From contig NZ_LR590469.1 of assembly GCF_901472495.1 (NCBI RefSeq), positions 868,001 through 932,000 of the forward strand: a stretch of DNA of 64,000 nucleotides, read 5' to 3'. This document shows, piece after piece, positions 34,614-42,290 of the stretch. This DNA is from Yersinia enterocolitica subsp. enterocolitica (GTDB taxonomy: Bacteria; Pseudomonadota; Gammaproteobacteria; Enterobacterales; Enterobacteriaceae). A model generated the notes under the pieces. That model saw only the letters and a program-made list of their open reading frames with translations, did not search any database and was not told where the DNA came from. The first letter of the stretch is position 1, and every line of letters starts with the position of its first letter. The position numbers and the translations under genes were made by a program.

Positions 34614-34881
34614 CGTTAATTGCATGTGTATGCTCACGACCTTAAGTCGGCGATTAGGGCAAGATAAAGTGAGATAACAGGGGTGTATACAGTTACTGCT
34701 GAAATGATATAGTAGTTATATAAAATGTTTTTTTATCACCTAATGTTATTATAAGATCGATATTGACCACTTTGGCATCATGCAGTTATGGGTTTCAGTT
34801 AATAACTTCTCGGCATACCGGGTGATTCCGATATACCAAACTGTGGGTCTCCCACAGTGTTTAACCTAGGATGGTATAGAT

Positions 34882-35856
34882 ATGAAATTGCAGCAGCTCC
34901 GTTATATTGTTGAGGTGGTTAATCATAACCTTAACGTATCGTCCACCGCTGAAGGCCTGTACACCTCGCAACCTGGGATCAGTAAACAGGTCCGCATGTT
35001 GGAAGATGAGCTGGGTATCCAGATTTTTGCTCGCAGTGGTAAACATCTCACGCAGGTGACCCCAGCAGGGCTGGAAATCATCCGTATTGCCCGTGAAGTA
35101 TTATCAAAAGTTGATGCCATTAAAGCGGTTGCTGGTGAACATACTTATCCCGATAAAGGGTCTTTGTATGTGGCGACGACCCATACTCAAGCGCGTTACG
35201 CATTGCCGAATGTGATTAAGGGCTTTATTGAGCGCTATCCTCGCGTGTCACTGCATATGCACCAAGGCTCGCCGACACAAATAGCAGAAGCGGTTTCCAA
35301 GGGCAGTGCTGACTTTGCTATTGCGACAGAAGCGCTACATTTGTATGACGACCTGATTATGTTGCCGTGCTATCACTGGAATCGCGCGGTGGTAGTGAAG
35401 CCCGATCATCCATTAGCAGGGAAAGCCCATGTCAGCATTGAAGAATTGGCTGCTTATCCTATTGTGACCTACACCTTCGGTTTTACTGGCCGCTCTGAAC
35501 TGGATACTGCGTTTAATCGTGCTGGCCTGACGCCGCGCATTGTCTTTACCGCGACAGATGCTGATGTGATTAAAACCTATGTACGATTAGGGTTGGGTGT
35601 TGGGGTTATCGCCAGTATGGCAGTTGATCCGATCCAAGATCCTGATCTGGTGATAGTTGATGCCCGTGATATCTTTACTTACAGCACCACGAAAATTGGT
35701 TTTCGCCGTAGTACCTTCCTGCGCAGTTATATGTATGACTTTATTTTACGTTTTGCGCCTCATTTGACGCGCGATGTAGTAGATAAAGCGGTTGCGCTGC
35801 GCTCGAATGAAGATATCGAGGCGATGTTTAAAGATATTAAACTGCCGACCAAGTGA
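34882..35856 (+). CDS. cysB: LysR-type transcriptional regulator CysB
   Basis: Master activator of cysteine biosynthesis and sulfur assimilation; it responds to N-acetylserine and represses its own gene. The winged HTH occupies residues 1-60 (MKLQQLRYIVEVVNHNLNVS; TSQPGISKQVRMLEDELG). The effector domain follows, with VATTHTQARYALPNVI and HMHQGSPTQIAEAV. Length is 324 residues, the same as in E. coli. The neighbourhood topA-cysB is conserved. Confidence 0.97.
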   Translation: MKLQQLRYIVEVVNHNLNVSSTAEGLYTSQPGISKQVRMLEDELGIQIFARSGKHLTQVTPAGLEIIRIAREVLSKVDAIKAVAGEHTYPDKGSLYVATTHTQARYALPNVIKGFIERYPRVSLHMHQGSPTQIAEAVSKGSADFAIATEALHLYDDLIMLPCYHWNRAVVVKPDHPLAGKAHVSIEELAAYPIVTYTFGFTGRSELDTAFNRAGLTPRIVFTATDADVIKTYVRLGLGVGVIASMAVDPIQDPDLVIVDARDIFTYSTTKIGFRRSTFLRSYMYDFILRFAPHLTRDVVDKAVALRSNEDIEAMFKDIKLPTK

Positions 35857-35960
35857 TAACTAAATCAACAGCTTACATCTACCTCTAAAAATCATGGTCG
35901 CTCACTATGTGTGAATTGCGTGTAAGTTATGTGTAACTTTCCGCCGTGAGCTTAGACTCA

Positions 35961-35988
35961 ACAGAGGAGGGGGGCAACCCCCTCTGTT
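35961..35988 (+). terminator. GC-rich hairpin after cysB
   Basis: ACAGAGG...GGGGG and CCCCCTCTGT arms with a GCAA tetraloop, followed by TTTC. It lies about 100 bases after the cysB stop, in a gap without another gene. Confidence 0.75.
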
Positions 35989-36039
35989 TCATGTTTTATA
36001 TTTCATTAGAACGCAGGTTTATCCACGACATTGGAGAAA

Positions 36040-36531
36040 ATGGAGCTTTTAGAAGAGTGTAAATTGTGTGGTAAAAAGTGCTGTATTACAGAATTTGCAT
36101 ATAATCCCACACTGTTACTATAAGCGGCTTAAAAGAGTATCCAACCAATTGCTCATTATTGTTGATAGTGATGAGATAGAACCCTGATTCTGTAATTAAG
36201 ACCCAAAATAAAAATCACTTTGCGCAGAATGCGAACAACCCCTTAGCGTAAAATATGAATCTTATGGGACTAACATATTTAGAACTTCGAAAAAAGTAAT
36301 TGAGCAGGATGAGCGGATTGCAATAAATAGTTTCGATTACAAGAGGTTTTATCTGTATTTCATAAGTATATTATGGAGAGTATCACTAACGAGTCATGAT
36401 AGTTGTAAAATATCGTTTTAGGTGGTGGTTTTGAAGATATTTTAAAGTTTTGTATTATAAAGAACAGAATGAAACTTGATCGCAGCAATAGCTTAAAAAT
36501 CTATAATTTTTTCAAGGTTATCAGTGTTTAG
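36040..36531 (+). pseudogene. Decayed gene of an uncharacterised CxxCG / FDYxxF..ISILWR protein family
   Basis: Begins with a good ribosome-binding site (GGAG) and ATG at 36040: MELLEECKLCGKKCC, ending EFAY. A 19-base segment flanked by TATAA repeats (36100-36123) then shifts the frame; without it the frame continues as KRLKRVSNQLLIIVDSDE. After a gap, a long open segment follows at 36218-36421 (LCAECEQPLSVKYESYG, then FDYKRFYLYFISILWRVSL). A last frameshift leads to VLGGGFEDILKFCI (36415-36531). The motifs and their order match a family I know only as uncharacterised proteins with CxxCG, LCxxCE and DYxxFKLFxISILWRAS motifs. Confidence 0.8.
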
Positions 36532-36743
36532 AGTGGTAATGATTATTCAATATAAAAGCAACGATTGCCAGATGTATGTTAAGTGATGTGAGCAATAGTA
36601 GTAAATAATATCTGCTCTGAAATGATCGTATGGATTGCGTAAACAATATGCAATGAAATTGAAAATGGGAAAATATCTGATAGATGGGTGTTATTTTCAC
36701 TGATATAAATTTAGCAACTGTTAAATAATATATTCGGATTGAT

Positions 36744-37238
36744 ATGAAAAAAACTCTACTATTACTGGGCGTCTTGTCATTAATGCCGCTGATGGTGCAG
36801 GCAGATGTGTCGCTTGACATCAATGTGCCCGGCGTCAGTTTACATTTAGGTGATCAAGATAAGCGTGGCTATTACTGGGATGGCTACGACTGGCGTCCAC
36901 CACAATGGTGGCATGAGCACCGTGGTGGTCATATTGGTGATCGCAATGAGCGTGGTTATTATTGGGATGGTGGCCGTTGGCAGCGCCCACCAACACAAGA
37001 CGGTCATAATCCATTCCGAGGGCAGGGGCATGGTAACCCTGGTCATAATGACGATGGCCCTCATGGTAATCAGCCACAACATAATGGAAATAACGGACAT
37101 GGCCAACAAGGAAATAATAATGGGCCGGGTAGCAGTGGCAAGCCCGGAAGTCAAAATAACCAAGGTGGCCAAAATAATAGTGGCGCTCATGGCGGCCAGC
37201 AGATCTACCCACCGAAAAATAATGGCTACCGTGGTTAA
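36744..37238 (+). CDS. Secreted DUF2502-like protein with His/Gly/Asn-rich tail
   Basis: A 164-residue periplasmic or secreted protein. Signal peptide residues 1-20 (MKKTLLLLGVLSLMPLMVQA), then a short DUF2502-type region similar to E. coli YpeC. That region holds a near-repeat: GDQDKRGYYWDGYDW and GDRNERGYYWDGGRW. From about residue 88 on the chain is low-complexity Gly, Asn, His, Gln and Pro, which could bind metal or be disordered. Function is unknown. It stands alone between the decayed gene and btuC, with an inverted repeat behind it. Confidence 0.82.
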   Translation: MKKTLLLLGVLSLMPLMVQADVSLDINVPGVSLHLGDQDKRGYYWDGYDWRPPQWWHEHRGGHIGDRNERGYYWDGGRWQRPPTQDGHNPFRGQGHGNPGHNDDGPHGNQPQHNGNNGHGQQGNNNGPGSSGKPGSQNNQGGQNNSGAHGGQQIYPPKNNGYRG

Positions 37239-37246
37239 GAAATAAT

Positions 37247-37285
37247 CGCTAGCGTTGTCACGATAGTCAGTGGACAACGCTAGCG
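37247..37285. terminator. Perfect 13-bp inverted repeat after the DUF2502 gene
   Basis: CGCTAGCGTTGTC (37247-37259) and GACAACGCTAGCG (37273-37285) with a 13-base loop, followed by TTAAAAAT. It lies between the DUF2502 gene and btuC; a terminator is likely though the T-tract is poor. Confidence 0.6.
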
Positions 37286-37404
37286 TTAAAAATCATATTT
37301 TTCATCCAAAACTTCCCCTTATCCTCCTAACACCCTACTATCTGTGGCTAACAACGAATATCAGATATCTTCAGGTAAATCCTGAGGCACTGGCCGAGGA
37401 TGTC

Positions 37405-38412
37405 ATGCAAACCAGTCACTTATTTACCGCACTGCAACAGCGACAGCAACAACGTGATAACCGTTATCTCAAAGGATTGGTTGTCATATTATTATTGTCG
37501 TTGCTTATCAGTCTATGTGCCGGTGATATATGGCTTTGGCCCACTCAATGGTTCAGTGAAACTGGGCGACTTTTTGTTTGGCAGTTGCGTTTACCTCGAG
37601 CATTGGCGGTGTTGATGGTAGGGGCCAGCCTTGCCGTCTCTGGGGCTGTCATGCAGGCGTTGTTTGAAAATCCATTAGCCGAGCCTGGTTTGCTCGGCGT
37701 GGCAAATGGCGCGGGCGTTGCATTAGTGATGGCCGTGTTGCTCGGGCATGGATTGCTCCCCATTTGGTTTTTAAGTGCTTGTGCAATCGCAGGGGCGTTA
37801 TTGATGACGATGCTTTTGCTGGGCTTTGCCCGCCGACGCTTATTAACCAATGCCCGTTTATTACTGGTTGGGGTGGCTTTAGGTATAGTTTGTAGCGCAA
37901 TTATGACTTGGGCGGTCTATTTCAGTACCAGCCTTGACCTACGCCAATTAATGTATTGGATGATGGGCGGATTTAGTGGCATTGACTGGCGACATCAAGG
38001 GCTGGTGCTGGCACTGCTACCTATCGTCCTTTGGCTCTGTTGCCAAGGGCATTTACTTAATTTTATGTCACTGGGTGAGCAACAAGCACAGCAATTAGGG
38101 GTTTCTCTCCACCTATGGCGAAACTTATTGGTACTTGCTATTGGCCTATTAGTGGGGGTTAGTGTTGCCCTGGCCGGGGTGATAAGCTTCATTGGGCTGG
38201 TTATCCCGCATATTTTACGACTGACGGGGTTAACCGATCAGCGCCGGTTATTGGCAGGATGCGCATTAGCCGGAGGGGGGATACTGTTATTAGCTGATAT
38301 TGTCGCGCGTATTGCCTTATTCTCAGCAGAATTACCGATTGGTGTAGTGACTGCAACCTTAGGCGCGCCCCTATTTATCTGGTTGCTGACACGTGTTAAA
38401 AGTGTAAAGTGA
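37405..38412 (+). CDS. btuC: Vitamin B12 ABC transporter permease BtuC
   Basis: Inner-membrane permease that moves cobalamin, delivered by BtuF, into the cytoplasm. The ATG at 37405 has GAGGA upstream and yields 335 residues, near the usual size; an upstream in-frame ATG at 37270 lies in the inverted repeat and is rejected. About ten membrane segments; FecCD-family motifs LPRALAVLMVGASLAVSGAV, NPLAEPGLLGVANGAG and FIGLVIPHILRL are present. It heads the btuC-btuE-btuD group. I saw no cobalamin riboswitch upstream. Confidence 0.95.
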   Translation: MQTSHLFTALQQRQQQRDNRYLKGLVVILLLSLLISLCAGDIWLWPTQWFSETGRLFVWQLRLPRALAVLMVGASLAVSGAVMQALFENPLAEPGLLGVANGAGVALVMAVLLGHGLLPIWFLSACAIAGALLMTMLLLGFARRRLLTNARLLLVGVALGIVCSAIMTWAVYFSTSLDLRQLMYWMMGGFSGIDWRHQGLVLALLPIVLWLCCQGHLLNFMSLGEQQAQQLGVSLHLWRNLLVLAIGLLVGVSVALAGVISFIGLVIPHILRLTGLTDQRRLLAGCALAGGGILLLADIVARIALFSAELPIGVVTATLGAPLFIWLLTRVKSVK

Positions 38413-38481
38413 TTTGCGTTACACTGACTTATGTTCCTGTAGGTTCATCTGTTTATCATTGCTGAAATAAGGGTACCCCTG

Positions 38482-39036
38482 ATGAGTCATTCAATTTATT
38501 CTATCCCAGTAAAAACGATTGAAAGCCAATCCGTTAACCTGGAAAAGTATAAAGGATCGGTTTTGCTGGTGGTCAATGTGGCTTCCCAATGTGGTTTAAC
38601 CAAGCAGTATGAAGGGTTGGAAAAGCTATACAAAACTTATCAGCAACAGGGTTTTGAAGTATTGGGTTTTCCAAGCAATGAGTTTGCGGGGCAAGAGCCC
38701 GGCAGCGATGAGGAAATCCAGGCATTTTGTCGTGGAACTTTTGGTGTCGATTTCCCGATGTTCAGCAAAATAGAAGTCAATGGCCCACAACGGCATCCTT
38801 TATACCAACATCTAATCGCGGCCAAACCTGTGGCGGTAAAACCTGAAAGCAGTGAATTCTATCAGCGCTTAGCAAGTAAAGGTCGTGAGCCAAAACATGT
38901 CGGTGACATTCTGTGGAACTTTGAAAAATTCTTGATTGGCCGAGATGGTACCGTTCTTGAAAGATTTGCACCCGATATGACGCCAGAAGACCCGATTTTG
39001 GTCAATGCTATTACACGCGCATTGGCTGCTCACTAA
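38482..39036 (+). CDS. btuE: Thioredoxin/glutathione peroxidase BtuE
   Basis: A 184-residue glutathione-peroxidase-family enzyme that reduces peroxides. It is encoded between the B12 transporter genes but is not needed for B12 uptake in E. coli. The peroxidatic Cys37 is in NVASQCGLTKQY; the family also shows FPSNEFAGQEPGS and ILWNFEKFLIGRDG with the catalytic Trp. The active site uses Cys, not selenocysteine. The gap to btuC is about 70 bases. Confidence 0.95.
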   Translation: MSHSIYSIPVKTIESQSVNLEKYKGSVLLVVNVASQCGLTKQYEGLEKLYKTYQQQGFEVLGFPSNEFAGQEPGSDEEIQAFCRGTFGVDFPMFSKIEVNGPQRHPLYQHLIAAKPVAVKPESSEFYQRLASKGREPKHVGDILWNFEKFLIGRDGTVLERFAPDMTPEDPILVNAITRALAAH

Positions 39037-39057
39037 TTTACGGATGAAAGATTTATT

Positions 39058-39819
39058 TTGATGTTATTGCAACTCAGCAATGTCAGTGTAGATACCCGTC
39101 TTGCCCCTTTTTCTACACAGGTTGCAGCTGGATTGCAAACACACTTAATCGGTCCGAATGGAGCGGGGAAAAGCACCTTATTGGCCTCTCTGGCGGGTCT
39201 ATTGCCCTCTGGTGGGGACATCTCACTTGCGGGGAAGGCATTATCCCTCTATTCGGGGCCTGATTTAGCACGTCTGCGGGCCTATTTATGTCAACAACAA
39301 TCGGCTCTGACCATGATGCCGGTTTTCCAATACCTTTCGCTTTATCAACCCGCAGGGGCTTCCTTGGACGCCATTGCTACTACCATTGGCTATCTCTGTG
39401 AGAGATTACGCTTAACCGATAAGTTACCCCGCATGTTGTCACAACTTTCTGGTGGCGAATGGCAACGGGTTCGTTTGGCCGCTGTTTTTTTGCAAGTTTG
39501 GCCAGATATTAATCCTGACAGTAAATTGCTGCTACTTGATGAGCCATACACTGGCCTTGATGTCGCACAAAAAGTAGCATTGGACAGTTTATTGCGTGAG
39601 TTTTGCTCTGCTGGCCGCAGTGCAATCATCAGTGCTCATGACCTGAACCACACTTTGCAACAAGCTGACCAGGTGTGGCTAATGTCGGGTGGAAATGTGC
39701 TTGCTCAAGGGAGTACCGATAAAGTGATGAGAGCCAATATACTCTCCGAGGTATTTGAGGTTGATTTTCAAATACACAATTTTAATCGACAGAATTGGAT
39801 TATTACAAAAGACTTTTAA
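39058..39819 (+). CDS. btuD: Vitamin B12 ABC transporter ATP-binding protein BtuD
   Basis: ATPase of the B12 importer. Motifs: Walker A GPNGAGKS (about residues 34-41), signature LSGGEWQR, Walker B LLLLDEPYTGLD and switch histidine SAHDLNH. Length is 253 residues. It lies 21 bases after btuE. In E. coli nlpC follows directly; here the arn operon stands in between. Confidence 0.95.
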   Translation: MMLLQLSNVSVDTRLAPFSTQVAAGLQTHLIGPNGAGKSTLLASLAGLLPSGGDISLAGKALSLYSGPDLARLRAYLCQQQSALTMMPVFQYLSLYQPAGASLDAIATTIGYLCERLRLTDKLPRMLSQLSGGEWQRVRLAAVFLQVWPDINPDSKLLLLDEPYTGLDVAQKVALDSLLREFCSAGRSAIISAHDLNHTLQQADQVWLMSGGNVLAQGSTDKVMRANILSEVFEVDFQIHNFNRQNWIITKDF

Positions 39820-40029
39820 CAGTAACACTTGTCATTTACCCATAATTTCCCTTCCTAACCACATCTATTTATCTATAGTTCCTATACTTATATTTACAGC
39901 ACTGATAAATACAATTAATTATGGCCTTTGCTGTGTTAAGAGGTTTTTTATTCAATTGATTATATTGAGGAAAGTGTATCTCTAGCTTAAGGCAGTCACA
40001 ACTAATATTATTGCAAAAAAAAATCCTAT

Positions 40030-40051
40030 CTTAAGGTTTATTTAAGGTTAG
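40030..40051 (+). promoter_or_regulatory. Overlapping PmrA-like and PhoP-like boxes before arnB
   Basis: CTTAAG-GTTTA-TTTAAG (40030-40046) fits the PmrA direct-repeat box (CTTAAx-N5-CTTAAx). Shifted by five bases, GGTTTA-TTTAA-GGTTAG (40035-40051) fits the PhoP box ((T/G)GTTTA-N5-(T/G)GTTTA). The site is about 115 bases before the arnB start. The arn operon is a known PhoP/PmrA target in Yersinia, where both regulators can bind directly. Confidence 0.75.
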
Positions 40052-40165
40052 TAAACTAAACTTCATATTCAGCCAAGAGTGAGTTTATCTGAGTGGCGTT
40101 TAGTTTCCGTTAACTTACAGGGGAATATAGTTTCCCAAAGAGCCAAGTACCCTAGGAATTTTTCA

Positions 40166-41314
40166 ATGCAGAATTTTTTGCCTTTTTCTCGTCCAGCTAT
40201 TGGTTCGGACGAAATTAATGCGGTAGTGAATGTACTAGGCTCCGGTTGGATCACCACAGGCCCTCAGAATCAACAGTTGGAGACTGATTTTTGTGCAGCA
40301 TTTGGCTGCAAACATGCAGTCGCTGTCTGCTCTGCTACGGCAGGTATGCATATTACTTTAATGGCGTTAGGTATTGGCCCGGGAGATGAGGTGATTACAC
40401 CGTCTCAGACGTGGGTTTCAACCATTAATATGATTGTGTTGCTTGGCGCTGAACCTGTCATGGTGGATATTGACCGCGATACATTAATGGTGAATGCCGC
40501 GGATATCGAAGCAGCAATCACATCCAAAACTAAAGCTATTATTCCCGTACATTATGCCGGGGCACCTTGCGATCTTGATGCCTTGCGTCAGATTGCTCAG
40601 CAATACAAAATTCCATTGATTGAAGATGCAGCCCATGCTGTTGGTACACGTTACGGCGATCAATGGGTTGGCGAGAAAGGTACTGCCATTTTCTCTTTCC
40701 ACGCTATCAAGAACATCACCTGTGCTGAAGGTGGTTTAATTGCGACCGATGATGATGAACTGGCGGCCAAGGTGCGTCGACTCAAGTTTCATGGTCTGGG
40801 AGTTGATGCTTTCGATCGCCAAATTCAAGGACGCAGCCCACAGGCCGAAGTTGTCGAGCCGGGGTATAAATACAACTTATCGGATATTCACGCCGCTATT
40901 GCTGTTGTTCAGCTCCAACGTTTACCTGAAATTAACGCTCGGCGTCAGGCCTTGGCCGCTCGTTATCATCAAGCATTAGTCGATTCGCCCTTACAGCCGC
41001 TGTTTGTTCCTGATTATGCCCATCTACACGCCTGGCATCTTTTTATGGTACGGGTTGATAAGGAACGTTGTGGTATTGACCGTGATTCACTGATGGCACG
41101 ATTGAAAGAAGTAGGCATAGGCAGTGGCCTGCATTTTCGCGCAGCGCATACCCAAAAGTATTATCGCGAACGCTACCCATCTCTACATTTACCCAATACT
41201 GAGTGGAATTCCGCCAGATTATGCACATTACCTCTTTTCCCCGACATGCTGGATAGCGATGTTGATAGGGTGGTGGATGCATTGGCAACTATTATAGGGC
41301 CGCACCGTGTCTGA
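40166..41314 (+). CDS. arnB: UDP-4-amino-4-deoxy-L-arabinose aminotransferase ArnB
   Basis: PLP enzyme that transaminates UDP-4-ketopentose to UDP-L-Ara4N for lipid A modification. The start at 40166 (MQNFLPFSRPAIG) has TAGGAA upstream and gives 382 residues, as in E. coli; an in-frame start 29 codons earlier is rejected. DegT/DnrJ/EryC1 motifs: VCSATAGMHITL, IPVHYAGAPCDL, EDAAHAVG and the PLP lysine in FSFHAIKNITC. First gene of arnBCADTEF, overlapping arnC by eight bases. Confidence 0.96.
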   Translation: MQNFLPFSRPAIGSDEINAVVNVLGSGWITTGPQNQQLETDFCAAFGCKHAVAVCSATAGMHITLMALGIGPGDEVITPSQTWVSTINMIVLLGAEPVMVDIDRDTLMVNAADIEAAITSKTKAIIPVHYAGAPCDLDALRQIAQQYKIPLIEDAAHAVGTRYGDQWVGEKGTAIFSFHAIKNITCAEGGLIATDDDELAAKVRRLKFHGLGVDAFDRQIQGRSPQAEVVEPGYKYNLSDIHAAIAVVQLQRLPEINARRQALAARYHQALVDSPLQPLFVPDYAHLHAWHLFMVRVDKERCGIDRDSLMARLKEVGIGSGLHFRAAHTQKYYRERYPSLHLPNTEWNSARLCTLPLFPDMLDSDVDRVVDALATIIGPHRV

Positions 41315-42290
41315 AAGTGAAAAAATCAAAAAAGTCTCAATTGTGATCCCTGTTTATAACGAGCAAGAAAGTTTGCCGATATTAATAGAGAGAACGTCGG
41401 CTGCCTGTAAATTACTGACTCAACCCTATGAGATTATTCTTGTTAATGATGGTAGCAGTGATAATTCAGCTGAACTTTTAACAGCGGCGGCGAATGAACC
41501 GGAGAACCATATCATTGCCGTTTTACTTAATCGTAATTATGGCCAGCATTCGGCCATTATGGCCGGATTCAATCAGGTCAGTGGCGATTTGATCATTACA
41601 CTCGATGCTGACTTACAAAATCCACCGGAGGAGATCCCTCGGTTGGTGAGTGTCGCTGAAGAGGGCTATGACGTGGTGGGTACTGTGCGTGCGCATCGTC
41701 AAGATTCGCTGTTCCGTAAAACAGCTTCCCGCATGATCAACATGATGATTCAACGCGCTACAGGGAAATCAATGGGCGATTACGGCTGTATGTTACGGGC
41801 CTATCGCCGCCATATTGTTGAAGCAATGTTACATTGCCACGAACGCAGTACCTTTATTCCTATCTTGGCAAATACATTTGCCCGTCGTACGACCGAAATT
41901 ACCGTTCATCACGCAGAACGTGAATTTGGTGATTCAAAATACAGCCTGATGAAGCTGATCAATCTGATGTATGACTTGATTACTTGCCTAACAACAACGC
42001 CATTACGTTTATTAAGTCTGGTTGGCAGTGTTATTGCGCTCTCTGGTTTCACTCTTGCCGTGTTGTTAGTGGTTTTACGCTTGGTATTTGGCCCTGAATG
42101 GGCAGGTGGCGGCGTCTTTACGCTATTTGCCGTGTTGTTTATGTTCATTGGTGCTCAGTTTGTTGGTATGGGTCTACTCGGTGAATATATCGGTCGTATT
42201 TATAACGATGTGCGCGCACGCCCACGTTATTTCATACAGAAAGTGGTCGGCGCAGAGCAGACCGAAAATAATCAGGAAGTAGAAAAATGA
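41307..42290 (+). CDS. arnC: Undecaprenyl-phosphate 4-deoxy-4-formamido-L-arabinose transferase ArnC
   Basis: Inner-membrane family 2 glycosyltransferase that moves Ara4-formyl-N from UDP to undecaprenyl phosphate. The GT-A fold shows VSIVIPVYNEQESLP, LVNDGSSDNS and TLDADLQNPPEEIP. Two C-terminal membrane helices lie at about 235-300 (RLLSLVGSVIALSGF; LFAVLFMFIGAQFVG). GTG start at 41307 inside the end of arnB. Length is 327 residues. Confidence 0.96.
   Translation: MSESEKIKKVSIVIPVYNEQESLPILIERTSAACKLLTQPYEIILVNDGSSDNSAELLTAAANEPENHIIAVLLNRNYGQHSAIMAGFNQVSGDLIITLDADLQNPPEEIPRLVSVAEEGYDVVGTVRAHRQDSLFRKTASRMINMMIQRATGKSMGDYGCMLRAYRRHIVEAMLHCHERSTFIPILANTFARRTTEITVHHAEREFGDSKYSLMKLINLMYDLITCLTTTPLRLLSLVGSVIALSGFTLAVLLVVLRLVFGPEWAGGGVFTLFAVLFMFIGAQFVGMGLLGEYIGRIYNDVRARPRYFIQKVVGAEQTENNQEVEK

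Larger units (their letters stand above)
34323..34881. other. Non-coding region topA-cysB
   Basis: About 560 bases. It contains the topA terminator (34414-34441), a short form of the palindromic repeat (34557-34613) and, from about 34700, an AT-rich region that must include the cysB promoter. No ORF is supported. Confidence 0.5.

Noticed and set aside
36835..37277. His/Tyr-rich antisense frames over the DUF2502 gene
   Set aside because: Low-complexity Gly/Asn/His codons leave several other frames open; only the sense frame has a signal peptide and known module.
37240..37404. Cobalamin riboswitch before btuC
   Set aside because: I looked for the B12-box and the associated stems and saw only a 13-bp dyad and the ribosome-binding site.
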